From assembly GCA_036378295.1 (NCBI GenBank), contig DASUWS010000213.1:1-16668 (forward strand): 16,668 bases of DNA, given 5' to 3'. Shown piece by piece: positions 7,395-14,790 of the stretch (the first letter of the stretch is position 1; every line of letters begins with the position of its first letter). A program made the translations under genes and the position numbers. The notes beneath the pieces are model-generated. The model did no database searches and was not told the origin of the DNA. It saw only the letters and a list, made by a program, of their open reading frames with translations. This DNA comes from DAHUXT01 sp036378295. Its GTDB lineage: Bacteria; Chloroflexota; Ktedonobacteria; Ktedonobacterales; JADMIN01.

Positions 7395-10300
7395 CTACTT
7401 GTGTGGTCGCGCATCGCCCGTTTCCTCGGACGCCAACGGCAGATAGATGGTGAATGTTGTGCCGTGGCCGGGTTGTGGCTCTTCGACTGACGAGACCTCG
7501 ATGCGCCCACCATGAGCCGCTACGAGTTGCTGGGTAATATAGAGGCCAAGCCCCAGCCCACGACGGTAAGGGCGATCCGTATCGGTGCGCCGCACCTGAT
7601 AGAAGCGCGAGAAGATTTGGGCGAGCGCCGCCTCCGCGATCCCTCCGCCATAATCCTGCACTTGAAGCTCGGCCTCGCGCCCAACGCGCTGGAGCCGCAC
7701 GTCAACGTACTTCGAGCGTGGCGCGTGCTTGAACGCATTCGTCAGCAGATTCAGCAGCACCTGTTCCAGCCGGATGGCATCGCCCTCGATGACGAGCGGC
7801 GTATCGGGCTGTTCCACACGGATGGTCTGCGTCGTCGTCATTGCCTGCGCCACCTCGACCGAGTGAGTGACGATCTGATTGAGCGCCACCGGCTCTGGAT
7901 CCACGCGGAACCGGTGATTTTGCAGGCGGCCAAGATCCAACAAATCCTGCACGAGCCGCTGGAGCCGCTGGACCTGATGCTCTGAACGCTCGATGTAGGA
8001 CTGCGCGCGCGAGTTGTCATGCCTGCCAGCGAGCACCTCGGAGAGCAAGTGCAAATACACCTTGAGGGGCGTGAGCGGCGTAGCCAGCTCGTGGCTTGCC
8101 AGTGCCAGAAACTCGTTCTGGAAGCGCTGGATGCTCCGTTCGGTAATATCGCGCGTGGCAATAACCCCAGCGGCTTTGCTCTTTGCATCGCGGATTGGCT
8201 GCCCGGTGGCTTCAAACCAGCGCCGCGTGCCATCTTTGCCAGTGAGGACGAACTCCATCGTAAACGTCTCACGCCGTGCGGCCCGCTGCCGTGGCGTGGC
8301 ATCGGCGGGCAGCGGATGGCCGCTCTCATCCTCAGGTGCGATGGTGACATCGGCCCCGCCAAACATCTTTTCGTACGCGGCGTTTGTCAGCACGGTGGCC
8401 CCGTCCCGATCCACCACCAGCACGGCATCGCCCAGACTTAGCAGGATCGCCTCCAGCTGCGCCCGCGCGGCTTCACTTGTGGCGCGTTCTGCCGCGAGTG
8501 TCTCGGATGCCTGCTGGAGCTCGCGGCTGCGCGCCTGTAAGTCGCTATTGGAGGTATGTAGCTCCTCAACAGTGGCCTCCAACTCCTCGTTGATGGTGAC
8601 GAGCTCTTCGTTGGTCGCCTGCATTTCCTCGTTGAGCGTTTTGACCTCTTCGGCGTTCGCTTCCGCTTCTTCATGGCCAACCAGCAACTCTTCGTTGCTG
8701 CGGCGCAAATCCAGAACGGAGTCGCTGAGGTCCTGGTTGGCTGTCAGCAGCGACCGGTTGATGCCCTCGATCCGGCTAATCTCTGCCTTGAGGCGTTCAT
8801 TTTCCTTGCGCACCATCCCCAGGGTACGCGCCTGCTCGCTCTGCTCGTGCTGTTGAAGCGCCTGCTGGCGTTCCTCGATGCTTTGTCTTTTCTCCTGCTC
8901 GAGAACGATTCCAGTGACATCCTCGATCAAGATCAGCACCGCATCGCCGTCGGCTGTATGGCGGATTTCCTGGCCAGTTGTTCGTGTTCCGGGAGAGCAA
9001 TAGCACGAGACATGGAGACGGAGCCGCTCGCCCAGCACTGTCTCCAGCGTTACCACCGCCTCAGCGCCTTTGGGCGTGCCAGCTTGCTGTATGTCACCCC
9101 CATTGACTCCCGCGGTATCCTCTGTTTTCCCCACTGGATATGTCGCCTGTTCCGACTCGCATGCCGCGTCGATGACGGAGCGCAGGGCATCTCTGGGAAC
9201 AGTCTGAGTCAGGTGGATCAGATCCTCTCCCTGTGCCGCGGTATAGATGCCAAGCAGGCGCAGCGCGATGCTATTGATGGCCTGGATGTCGTAGCGCCGG
9301 TCAACGACCACCACGCCTACTGGCAGACCCAACAGCAGAGCACCCAGCCACTCGCCAGAGGTACGCGCGCGCTCAGAGTTGGTGAGCGGTGTGTAGCCCG
9401 GCGCCCCTTGCATCTGCGCCCGTTCCGGAGAGAGTGGCAATGGTTGAGCCTGGGTCCCCGGCTGAACCGTCTGGCGGGGTACATTGCGCCGCGAGACGTA
9501 GTAGTCGGATGTACGCAGCCGGGGCATCAGAACTTTGAGGTCGCTGAGCTGGGCGATAGGGCCGAGCACGCGCTCGCCCTGGCGGCGATAGAGTTTGAGG
9601 TGCGTATCCACCGGCACGAAATAGGCATCGAGCGAGCGGGCCGTTTCTGCCTTGCCGAGCGCCAGATAGCCGCCATCGCGCAGTGCGTACGCGAACAATT
9701 GCAGGGCCCGCGCCTGCAATTTCGTGGTGAAATAGATCAGCACATTGCGACAGAGCACCAGATCAATCCGCGGAAACGGCGCCCGCTGCCCCAGATCATG
9801 CTGGCCAAAGATGATCATCCCGCGAAGCTGCTTGGTGACTTCATAGGTGCCATCCAGCCCGACAAAATAGCGTGCAATGAGGTCCTCTGAGAGTCCTTCG
9901 AGCGCTGCGGGCGGATAGACACCCCGCCGCGCGAAGGCGATGGCCTCGTCGTCCAAATCGGTCGCAAAGATCTGCACCTGAAACTGCACTAGCTCATTAC
10001 CAAGCGCCTCGGCTACCAGAATCGCCAGCGAGTACGCCTCTTCACCTGTGGCGCAGCCCGCCGACCAGATGCGTAGCACATTGCCGCGCTTGCGTGCCTG
10101 CGCGATGAGATCAGGTAGCACCTGCTCCCGTAATACCTGGAAGAGATCAGGGTCACGGAAGAACTCCGTCACTTTGATCAGAAAGCTGGACGTCAACTGC
10201 TGATACTCATCGGCATGGATTGCCAGGTAGCGGCCATATTCGGGCAAATCGCGGGCACCCGTAGCAACCATGCGCCGGTGGAGTCGTCGCAAAATCGTCG

Positions 10301-11042
10301 GGTGTTTGTAGCTGGAAAAGTCTATTCCACTGTGTTCGCGCACCTGTGCCAGCACTGCCTGAAGCGCCTGCTCACGCACATTGTCATCATGCGGCGGTTC
10401 ATCCGTCTCGGGCAGCCCAGCCGCAGACGCGCCCTCAAGCAGGTCGTGCAGCAATGGGCCAATCTGTTCCAGATCAGCCACCATGTCAACCGTCGTTGGA
10501 GCCAGCGAAGCAGGCATCCCGGAGAAAGCGGCGGTTTCCGGGTTCTCGACAATTACCGTGCCGCCAGCTTCTTTCACCTGGCGCGCGCCCTCCGCGCCGT
10601 CGGAGCCGGTTCCCGTCAAGATCACGGCAACAAGGCCCTCGCCATACGCCATGGCCGCCGTCTTCAGCAGCAGATTGATCGAGGGCTTTGGGCGCGGCAG
10701 GGTATCGGCGAGCAGGTGCAGGTGTCCATCGCTGATCTCTACATGCCGATCCGCGGGCACCACATACGCGGTCCCGGGAACGAGTGGCTCGCGGTCGGTG
10801 ACCGTGCGCACGGGCAGCGCGCTGCGGGTCGCCAGAATCTCCTGCAGATGGCTGGGGTGGCGCGGATCAAGGTGTTGCGCAATCACAATGGGAACGGGAA
10901 AGTCAGTTCCCAGCGACTTCATCACCGTCGAGAGCGCCTCGATTCCTCCCGCCGATGAGCCGGTCACGACGAGGCTATACAGACTTTCCTGGCCGGGCTG
11001 TTCTCCTTCGGGTCGTTTCTGCTGGTCTGCCTGTTCTGCCAT
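7395..11042 (-). CDS. CheB-CheR-PAS-PAS-histidine kinase hybrid
   Basis: The 1215-aa protein joins, in order: a CheB methylesterase domain (about 22-190, catalytic triad S30 in GSSAGG, H57 in AQHLD, D148 in GTGSDG); a CheR methyltransferase (about 230-490, SAM loop WSAGCATGEEAYS, and CRNVLIYF); a PAS domain (about 580-690); a long coiled coil (about 720-870, rich in NEE and EEL repeats); a second PAS (about 875-985); HisKA with the phospho-accepting H984 (ASHELATPL); and a C-terminal HATPase with N box (NLLTNAFKHA), DYGGGI and GLGLGLYI. There is no receiver domain. I chose ATG 11042 over a TTG at 11063 because AAAAGG lies 7 nt upstream of it. It likely is a soluble sensor kinase that can also methylate and demethylate a receptor; the convergent membrane protein is the obvious candidate partner, but that is inference. 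The domain calls are secure. Confidence 0.93.
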   Translation of the reverse strand: MAEQADQQKRPEGEQPGQESLYSLVVTGSSAGGIEALSTVMKSLGTDFPVPIVIAQHLDPRHPSHLQEILATRSALPVRTVTDREPLVPGTAYVVPADRHVEISDGHLHLLADTLPRPKPSINLLLKTAAMAYGEGLVAVILTGTGSDGAEGARQVKEAGGTVIVENPETAAFSGMPASLAPTTVDMVADLEQIGPLLHDLLEGASAAGLPETDEPPHDDNVREQALQAVLAQVREHSGIDFSSYKHPTILRRLHRRMVATGARDLPEYGRYLAIHADEYQQLTSSFLIKVTEFFRDPDLFQVLREQVLPDLIAQARKRGNVLRIWSAGCATGEEAYSLAILVAEALGNELVQFQVQIFATDLDDEAIAFARRGVYPPAALEGLSEDLIARYFVGLDGTYEVTKQLRGMIIFGQHDLGQRAPFPRIDLVLCRNVLIYFTTKLQARALQLFAYALRDGGYLALGKAETARSLDAYFVPVDTHLKLYRRQGERVLGPIAQLSDLKVLMPRLRTSDYYVSRRNVPRQTVQPGTQAQPLPLSPERAQMQGAPGYTPLTNSERARTSGEWLGALLLGLPVGVVVVDRRYDIQAINSIALRLLGIYTAAQGEDLIHLTQTVPRDALRSVIDAACESEQATYPVGKTEDTAGVNGGDIQQAGTPKGAEAVVTLETVLGERLRLHVSCYCSPGTRTTGQEIRHTADGDAVLILIEDVTGIVLEQEKRQSIEERQQALQQHEQSEQARTLGMVRKENERLKAEISRIEGINRSLLTANQDLSDSVLDLRRSNEELLVGHEEAEANAEEVKTLNEEMQATNEELVTINEELEATVEELHTSNSDLQARSRELQQASETLAAERATSEAARAQLEAILLSLGDAVLVVDRDGATVLTNAAYEKMFGGADVTIAPEDESGHPLPADATPRQRAARRETFTMEFVLTGKDGTRRWFEATGQPIRDAKSKAAGVIATRDITERSIQRFQNEFLALASHELATPLTPLKVYLHLLSEVLAGRHDNSRAQSYIERSEHQVQRLQRLVQDLLDLGRLQNHRFRVDPEPVALNQIVTHSVEVAQAMTTTQTIRVEQPDTPLVIEGDAIRLEQVLLNLLTNAFKHAPRSKYVDVRLQRVGREAELQVQDYGGGIAEAALAQIFSRFYQVRRTDTDRPYRRGLGLGLYITQQLVAAHGGRIEVSSVEEPQPGHGTTFTIYLPLASEETGDARPHK

Positions 11043-11366
11043 GACACGACCTTTTCTGCTCAAAACTTCTCACACGGAGCCAGAAGTAGGACAAGCAAGA
11101 TGAGCTATGATCCATAGACATGGACCATGAACGCGGCATCCGTATGATCTATGACGTATGCTGAAGCGAGATAGCTATGTATGACTGGACGTTTCATAGC
11201 CCACCCAAACAGCGGGTGGCAGCGTCCTATTTACATCTGCAGCATGGGGATAGTGGCGCCTGAGACGCCTGCGTTCCAAACAGCAAGGCAATACGAGATC
11301 ATCTGACGTGGCCAGGTAGGACCTGAATGCATTTCCTTAGTCTTGTCTACCTATCCAGTTGCCCCG

Positions 11367-11406
11367 CACCTACCCCGTTCCCTCGCCACCTACCCCGTTC
11401 CCTGGC
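11367..11406. repeat. 20-bp tandem direct repeat (two copies)
   Basis: Copies at 11367-11386 and 11387-11406 share 19 of 20 bases (unit cacctaccccgttccct followed by cgc or ggc). The exact two-turn period places both copies on the same DNA face, as in regulator binding sites, though a simple slippage duplication is also possible. Confidence 0.85.
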
Positions 11407-11713
11407 AAGTCGGATGTCCAAGAAGCACTACAACACTATTACCTGCTGTGAGTTTGTTATCCTGATATTGGCATCGCTCGGCCTCATATGTCAATGCATG
11501 TTGAACTTTTCCTCGGGTGTTTGTGACGGATCTGTGAGAAGCTGGCGCGTCGATCGGGACGCCCTGGCGTTCTGGTGTGCCCCGGCCCGTAACTTGCGAT
11601 GCTCTTGTGCCAGCATGATGAGGCGGCGACCAGCGATGCGTCAGAGTGCGCGGTGACAGGTGGTTCAGGAGCGCGCTGGCCGCGCGGCCCGCCGCAACGC
11701 AATGGAAATCGCC

Positions 11714-11719
11714 AGGAGG
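11714..11719 (+). promoter_or_regulatory. Ribosome-binding site fixing the start of the 220-aa protein
   Basis: AGGAGG is a consensus Shine-Dalgarno sequence 5 nt before the ATG at 11725. It rules out the longer frame that opens at 11599. Confidence 0.85.
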
Positions 11720-11724
11720 ATGAT

Positions 11725-12387
11725 ATGACGGAAGAGCCACACGCTTCCCAGGTGAGCGATATCTCGATGGCCGATACGTCCGATACCGTGATCACCAGTA
11801 TCCCACAAGAAACAGCCGACCGGTTCGAGCGCGGCGAGGACATGCGCGCGCTTTACGATCAGATGCGTCCAGACCAGCGTACGGCGGTCGCGGGAGAGTT
11901 CATCCGTCTGCTGACGCTTGCGGGCGATGACCAGGCAGAGCGGTTTCGCCAGGATTTTCAACGCCATACCCAGCTAACGGACGGAGAAGATGCAACAGAA
12001 GAACTTCTGACGGCTGAGCAAGTTGCCGCAATCGACCAGTATGTACGCGAGAAGCATCCTGAGTTGATAGCACAGATGCTACGCCATCCGGTGACGCAAT
12101 CGGCGCTGCGAATTCCCGGCGCGCCTCCGCAGGTACCAGAAGAGGCTCCGCCATCGGGCGTGGATCAGGTCATACCCACGGAGGATGTCGCGACCTCAGG
12201 CGCGGCCTACACCACGAGTTGGGAGATGATGGAGCAGGGTGGCGAGGAGGCGAACCGGCTGGCCGAGGCGCCCCATGAGCGCGCGGTGACGCCGGAGGGC
12301 GAGCTGGAACGGGCGCAGCGCCAGATGGAAATCGCCCACGAGAAGGGCCAGCGCCCACCACTGGAACCGCCCGAAAACACCCCATGA
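11725..12387 (+). CDS. Hypothetical acidic helical protein, 220 aa
   Basis: The protein has no signal peptide, membrane segment, cysteine or recognisable catalytic motif. Residues about 25-90 (FERGEDMRALYDQMRPDQR and EFIRLLTLAGDDQAERFRQDF) and about 97-127 (LLTAEQVAAIDQYVREKHPELIAQML) look like compact amphipathic helices. The last 90 residues are Pro/Glu-rich, with AYTTSWEMMEQ, and probably disordered apart from one helix. The start is set by a consensus AGGAGG. Codon use and composition match the neighbours. It stands alone, downstream of a long gap and convergent with the mutase gene. I do not recognise the family; a small stress or scaffold protein is possible but unsupported. Confidence 0.8.
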   Translation: MTEEPHASQVSDISMADTSDTVITSIPQETADRFERGEDMRALYDQMRPDQRTAVAGEFIRLLTLAGDDQAERFRQDFQRHTQLTDGEDATEELLTAEQVAAIDQYVREKHPELIAQMLRHPVTQSALRIPGAPPQVPEEAPPSGVDQVIPTEDVATSGAAYTTSWEMMEQGGEEANRLAEAPHERAVTPEGELERAQRQMEIAHEKGQRPPLEPPENTP

Positions 12388-12419
12388 TGGGGTCGAATGA
12401 CGAAGACATGAAGACGCGC

Positions 12420-12514
12420 GGGCCGGACCGCTCCCGGCCCTGCGGGCTGCCCTCCCCTTATGGGGGAGGGTTTCCTCGCGCGTGTCCGGTCCCTTCTCCC
12501 TAATAGGGAGGGAG
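12420..12514. terminator. Three consecutive hairpins in the convergent gap
   Basis: Stem 1: GGGCCGG (12420-12426) with CCGGCCC (12434-12440). Stem 2: CCCTCCCC (12450-12457) with GGGGAGGG (12463-12470), loop TTATG, followed by TTTCC on the plus strand. Stem 3: CTCCC (12496-12500) with GGGAG (12506-12510), loop TAATA. They lie between the converging 220-aa protein and mutase genes, so they probably end both transcripts. T runs are short, so intrinsic termination is not certain. Confidence 0.6.
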
Positions 12515-12550
12515 TCACCGGAAATCGGTGAGGCGATGCTCCACCTGGGT

Positions 12551-14320
12551 CTAATACACCACAGCCTCGGTGTAGTCGCCAAATACTTTGCGGAAGACGC
12601 TCATCATCTCGCCAAGCGTGCAGTAAGCTCGCGCACAGTCGAGCAGGTGCGGCATCGTGTTCTCGCTGCCCCGCGCCGCCTGCTCCAGTGCCGCCAACGC
12701 CGTGCCGACCCGCTCGTTATCACGTTCGCGCCGCACGCGCTCCAGCCGTTCCAGGTGGATGCGCTCCTTGGCTGGGTCCACATAGAGGGTAGGCACCTTC
12801 ACCTCGTCGCCCATCACGTAATCGTTGACGCCGACGATGATCCGCTCATTCGCCTCAACCTCCCGCTGGAAGCGATACGATGCCTCGGCAATCTCGCGCT
12901 GGAAGAAGCCATTGCGGATACACTCCATCACGCCACCCAGCTCGCGGATTTGCTCAATGTAGTGCACCGCCTGTCGCTCGGTCTCGTCTGTGAGTGCCTC
13001 GACGAAGAACGAGCCGGCCAGCGGGTCGATGGTATTGGTCACGCCGCTCTCATGGGCGATGATCTGCTGTGTGCGCAACGCTGTCAGCGCCGCCGATTCC
13101 GTGGGGAGCGCTAGCGCCTCGTCTAGCGAGTTGGTGTGGAGCGAGTTGGTGCCGCCGAGCACCGCTGCCAGCGCCTGAATTGTGACGCGGGCCACGTTGA
13201 TCTCCGGCTGTTGCGCCGTCAATGAGACGCCTGCCGTCTGCGCGTGGGTGCGGAGCATCCAGGAGCGCGTGTCCTTCGCGCCGTAGCGCTCGCGCATCTC
13301 GCGCGCCCAGATACGCCGCGCCGCGCGGAACTTGGCGATTTCCTCGAAGAAGTCGTTGTGAACGTCGAAGAAGAACGAAAGTCGCGGCGCAAACTCATCG
13401 ATGGCCAGGCCGCGCTCCAGTGTCGCATCCACATACGCCAGCCCATCCGCCAATGTGAAGGCAAGCTCCTGCACGGCGGTGGCGCCCGCCTCGCGGATGT
13501 GGTAGCCGCTGATGCTGATCGTATTCCACTTCGGCATGTGGCGCGTGCCAAACTCGATCGTATCAACGACCAGCCGCACCGACGGCTCCGGCGGGAAGAG
13601 GAACTCTTTCTGGGCGATATATTCCTTGAGGATATCGTTTTGCAGGGTGCCGCCAAGCTTCTCCATGGGCACACCCTGCTTTTCCGCCGCGGCGATATAC
13701 ATCGCCCAGATGGCCGCCGCCGGACTATTGATCGTCATCGACGTGGTAACTTTATCCAGCGGAATATCCTGGAAGAGGATTTCCATATCGGCCAGCGAGG
13801 AAACCGCGACGCCACACTTGCCAAACTCGCCCAGAGCCATCGGGTGATCGTGGTCGTAGCCGTAGAGCGTAGCCATGTCGAAGGCGACCGAGAGGCCCGT
13901 CTGCCCTTGCTCCAGCAGATACTTGAAGCGGGCGTTGGTTTCCTCGGCGGTGCCAAATCCGGCGAACATGCGCATGGTCCACGGCTTGGCGCGATACATC
14001 GTCGGCTGCACGCCACGGGTGTAGGGATACTCGCCAGGGAAGCCCAGATCGCGCATGTAGTCGAGGTTCGCGCCATCTTCGGGCGTGTAGAGCCGCTTGA
14101 CCGGCATGCCAGACTGCGTGGTCGCATTGGGAGAGCGCTCGGGCATGCGGGCCGTCGCCTGGGCTACCGGACCAGCCTCCCACGCGCGCTCAGCCTCACT
14201 CACCTGGTGGAGCGCGTCGGCATTATAGAGCGTCCCGCGCTGGGCATCCTCATCTCGCGCGCTCTGACCGTTATCCTTCGGCTTTGATGTCGTAGCACGC
14301 CGCCGCTGCTGTTCAAGCAT
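12551..14320 (-). CDS. icmA: B12-dependent acyl-CoA mutase large subunit (methylmalonyl-CoA mutase family, isobutyryl-CoA mutase type)
   Basis: This 589-aa protein is the substrate-binding large subunit of the methylmalonyl-CoA mutase family; it ends without a B12-binding domain, so a separate small subunit is needed and is not in the window. Family hallmarks: LYTPED, TRGVQPTMY, SVAFDM, TSMTIN, LQNDILKEYIAQKE, SGYHIREAGATAVQE (H274), FAPRLSFFF, RTHAQTAG and GGTNSLHTNSLDEALALP. In the well-studied methylmalonyl-CoA mutase, Tyr89 and Arg207 hold the substrate carboxylate. Aligning by motif gives F119 (WTMRMF) and Q237 (KEYIAQKE), the pair known from isobutyryl-CoA mutase. It therefore likely interconverts isobutyryl-CoA and n-butyryl-CoA rather than methylmalonyl- and succinyl-CoA. 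Residues 1-65 are a charged extension longer than usual. GAGGAGGG lies 10 nt before the ATG. The next minus-strand gene upstream is a thiolase, fitting branched or short-chain acyl-CoA metabolism. Family certain; substrate inferred. Confidence 0.9.
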   Translation of the reverse strand: MLEQQRRRATTSKPKDNGQSARDEDAQRGTLYNADALHQVSEAERAWEAGPVAQATARMPERSPNATTQSGMPVKRLYTPEDGANLDYMRDLGFPGEYPYTRGVQPTMYRAKPWTMRMFAGFGTAEETNARFKYLLEQGQTGLSVAFDMATLYGYDHDHPMALGEFGKCGVAVSSLADMEILFQDIPLDKVTTSMTINSPAAAIWAMYIAAAEKQGVPMEKLGGTLQNDILKEYIAQKEFLFPPEPSVRLVVDTIEFGTRHMPKWNTISISGYHIREAGATAVQELAFTLADGLAYVDATLERGLAIDEFAPRLSFFFDVHNDFFEEIAKFRAARRIWAREMRERYGAKDTRSWMLRTHAQTAGVSLTAQQPEINVARVTIQALAAVLGGTNSLHTNSLDEALALPTESAALTALRTQQIIAHESGVTNTIDPLAGSFFVEALTDETERQAVHYIEQIRELGGVMECIRNGFFQREIAEASYRFQREVEANERIIVGVNDYVMGDEVKVPTLYVDPAKERIHLERLERVRRERDNERVGTALAALEQAARGSENTMPHLLDCARAYCTLGEMMSVFRKVFGDYTEAVVY

Positions 14321-14414
14321 CTCGTTACAGCCCTCCTCGTTGAGGCAGTTTCAGGGTTTTGTTACAGAATAGCCCGTAAAGCCGCTGTGCCTTGAGGTCA
14401 TGCGGATGGAAGGG

Positions 14415-14736
14415 CTTGCGTTGGCTTCAGCCAGAAGCCTGTTACGATTGCCGCTCTCGCTCGCTTGTGCGAGAATACTGCCCTGGGCACTTAGCACCTC
14501 ACCAATCAAATAGTGTTTTGGCGGTTCCACGGTAAATCGTTCCCGTGGGTAAAAGCACTAACGTACTTTGGATGTGGTGTGCTGCGCTTGAGTCGGGTTG
14601 CTTTCAGAGGTAACACTCGCCCGGCGATGCAGTCAACGCCTATCGGGGCCGGGCAGGCCCTTCGGAGGCTAACGTGATGGGTTGCCATGTGCGTTCTCCG
14701 AGAATCCATCAGGCTTTAGCCTGTGTGGAGTGTCAA
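14415..14736 (+). mobile_element. Putative relic/MITE-like derivative of an IS200/IS605 family element
   Basis: The right part (14701-14736) has the form seen at IS200/IS605 right ends: gaatcc, a subterminal hairpin CAGGC-TTTA-GCCTG (14711-14724), then tggagtgtcaa. A candidate left hairpin TGGCT-TC-AGCCA sits near 14422-14433. Before the right end lies a structured segment (14600-14700) with paired GCCCGGC (14619-14625) and GCCGGGC (14648-14654) and a TTCG-loop hairpin, which recalls the TnpB-associated guide RNA scaffold. One plus-strand frame stays open from 14495 to a TGA near 14675 and could be a worn tnpB tail, but it has no zinc-finger or catalytic motif. Boundaries are approximate and no transposase is present. 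Confidence 0.4.
14600..14736 (+). ncRNA. Possible omega-RNA-like structured segment
   Basis: A 7-bp GC stem (14619-14625 with 14648-14654) can be extended by GAT/ATC pairing, a UUCG tetraloop hairpin follows (about 14657-14669), and the segment ends in the right-end hairpin at 14711-14724. This order resembles RNAs made from the 3' end of IS605-type tnpB genes. Expression is unknown and no TnpB is encoded here. Confidence 0.3.
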
Positions 14737-14790
14737 AAGCTGGCCTCTCCACCAGTCCCTCCCGATGGGAGCAGGCTGGCAGGGGAATCC

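Larger units (their letters stand above)
11043..11724. other. 682-nt intergenic region with small repeats
   Basis: This gap separates the divergent kinase gene and the 220-aa protein gene. It contains an 11-bp palindrome catgg-a-ccatg (11119-11129) close to the kinase start, ATG/CATA-rich short repeats around 11105-11175, and a 20-bp tandem duplication at 11367-11406. No convincing sigma70 promoter, RNA gene or protein frame was found; the short open frames here have no ribosome-binding site and no recognisable product. Confidence 0.5.
14321..14790. other. Intergenic region occupied by a probable IS200/IS605-type relic
   Basis: The 470-nt gap between the mutase start and the thiolase stop carries several hairpins and a segment resembling the 3' end of an IS200/IS605 element. 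No B12-riboswitch box was seen upstream of the mutase despite its cofactor. A weak minus-strand -10 (TATTCT, near 14370) is the only promoter hint for the mutase gene. Confidence 0.5.

Noticed and set aside
8673..9890. A 405-codon plus-strand open frame
   Set aside because: Lies entirely within the CheB-CheR kinase coding region on the other strand and has shadow-type composition.
13244..14287. A 347-codon plus-strand open frame
   Set aside because: Antisense to the acyl-CoA mutase, whose motifs run through the whole interval.
14321..14500. Cobalamin riboswitch upstream of the B12-dependent mutase
   Set aside because: I looked for the conserved B12-box pattern on the minus strand and did not find it.
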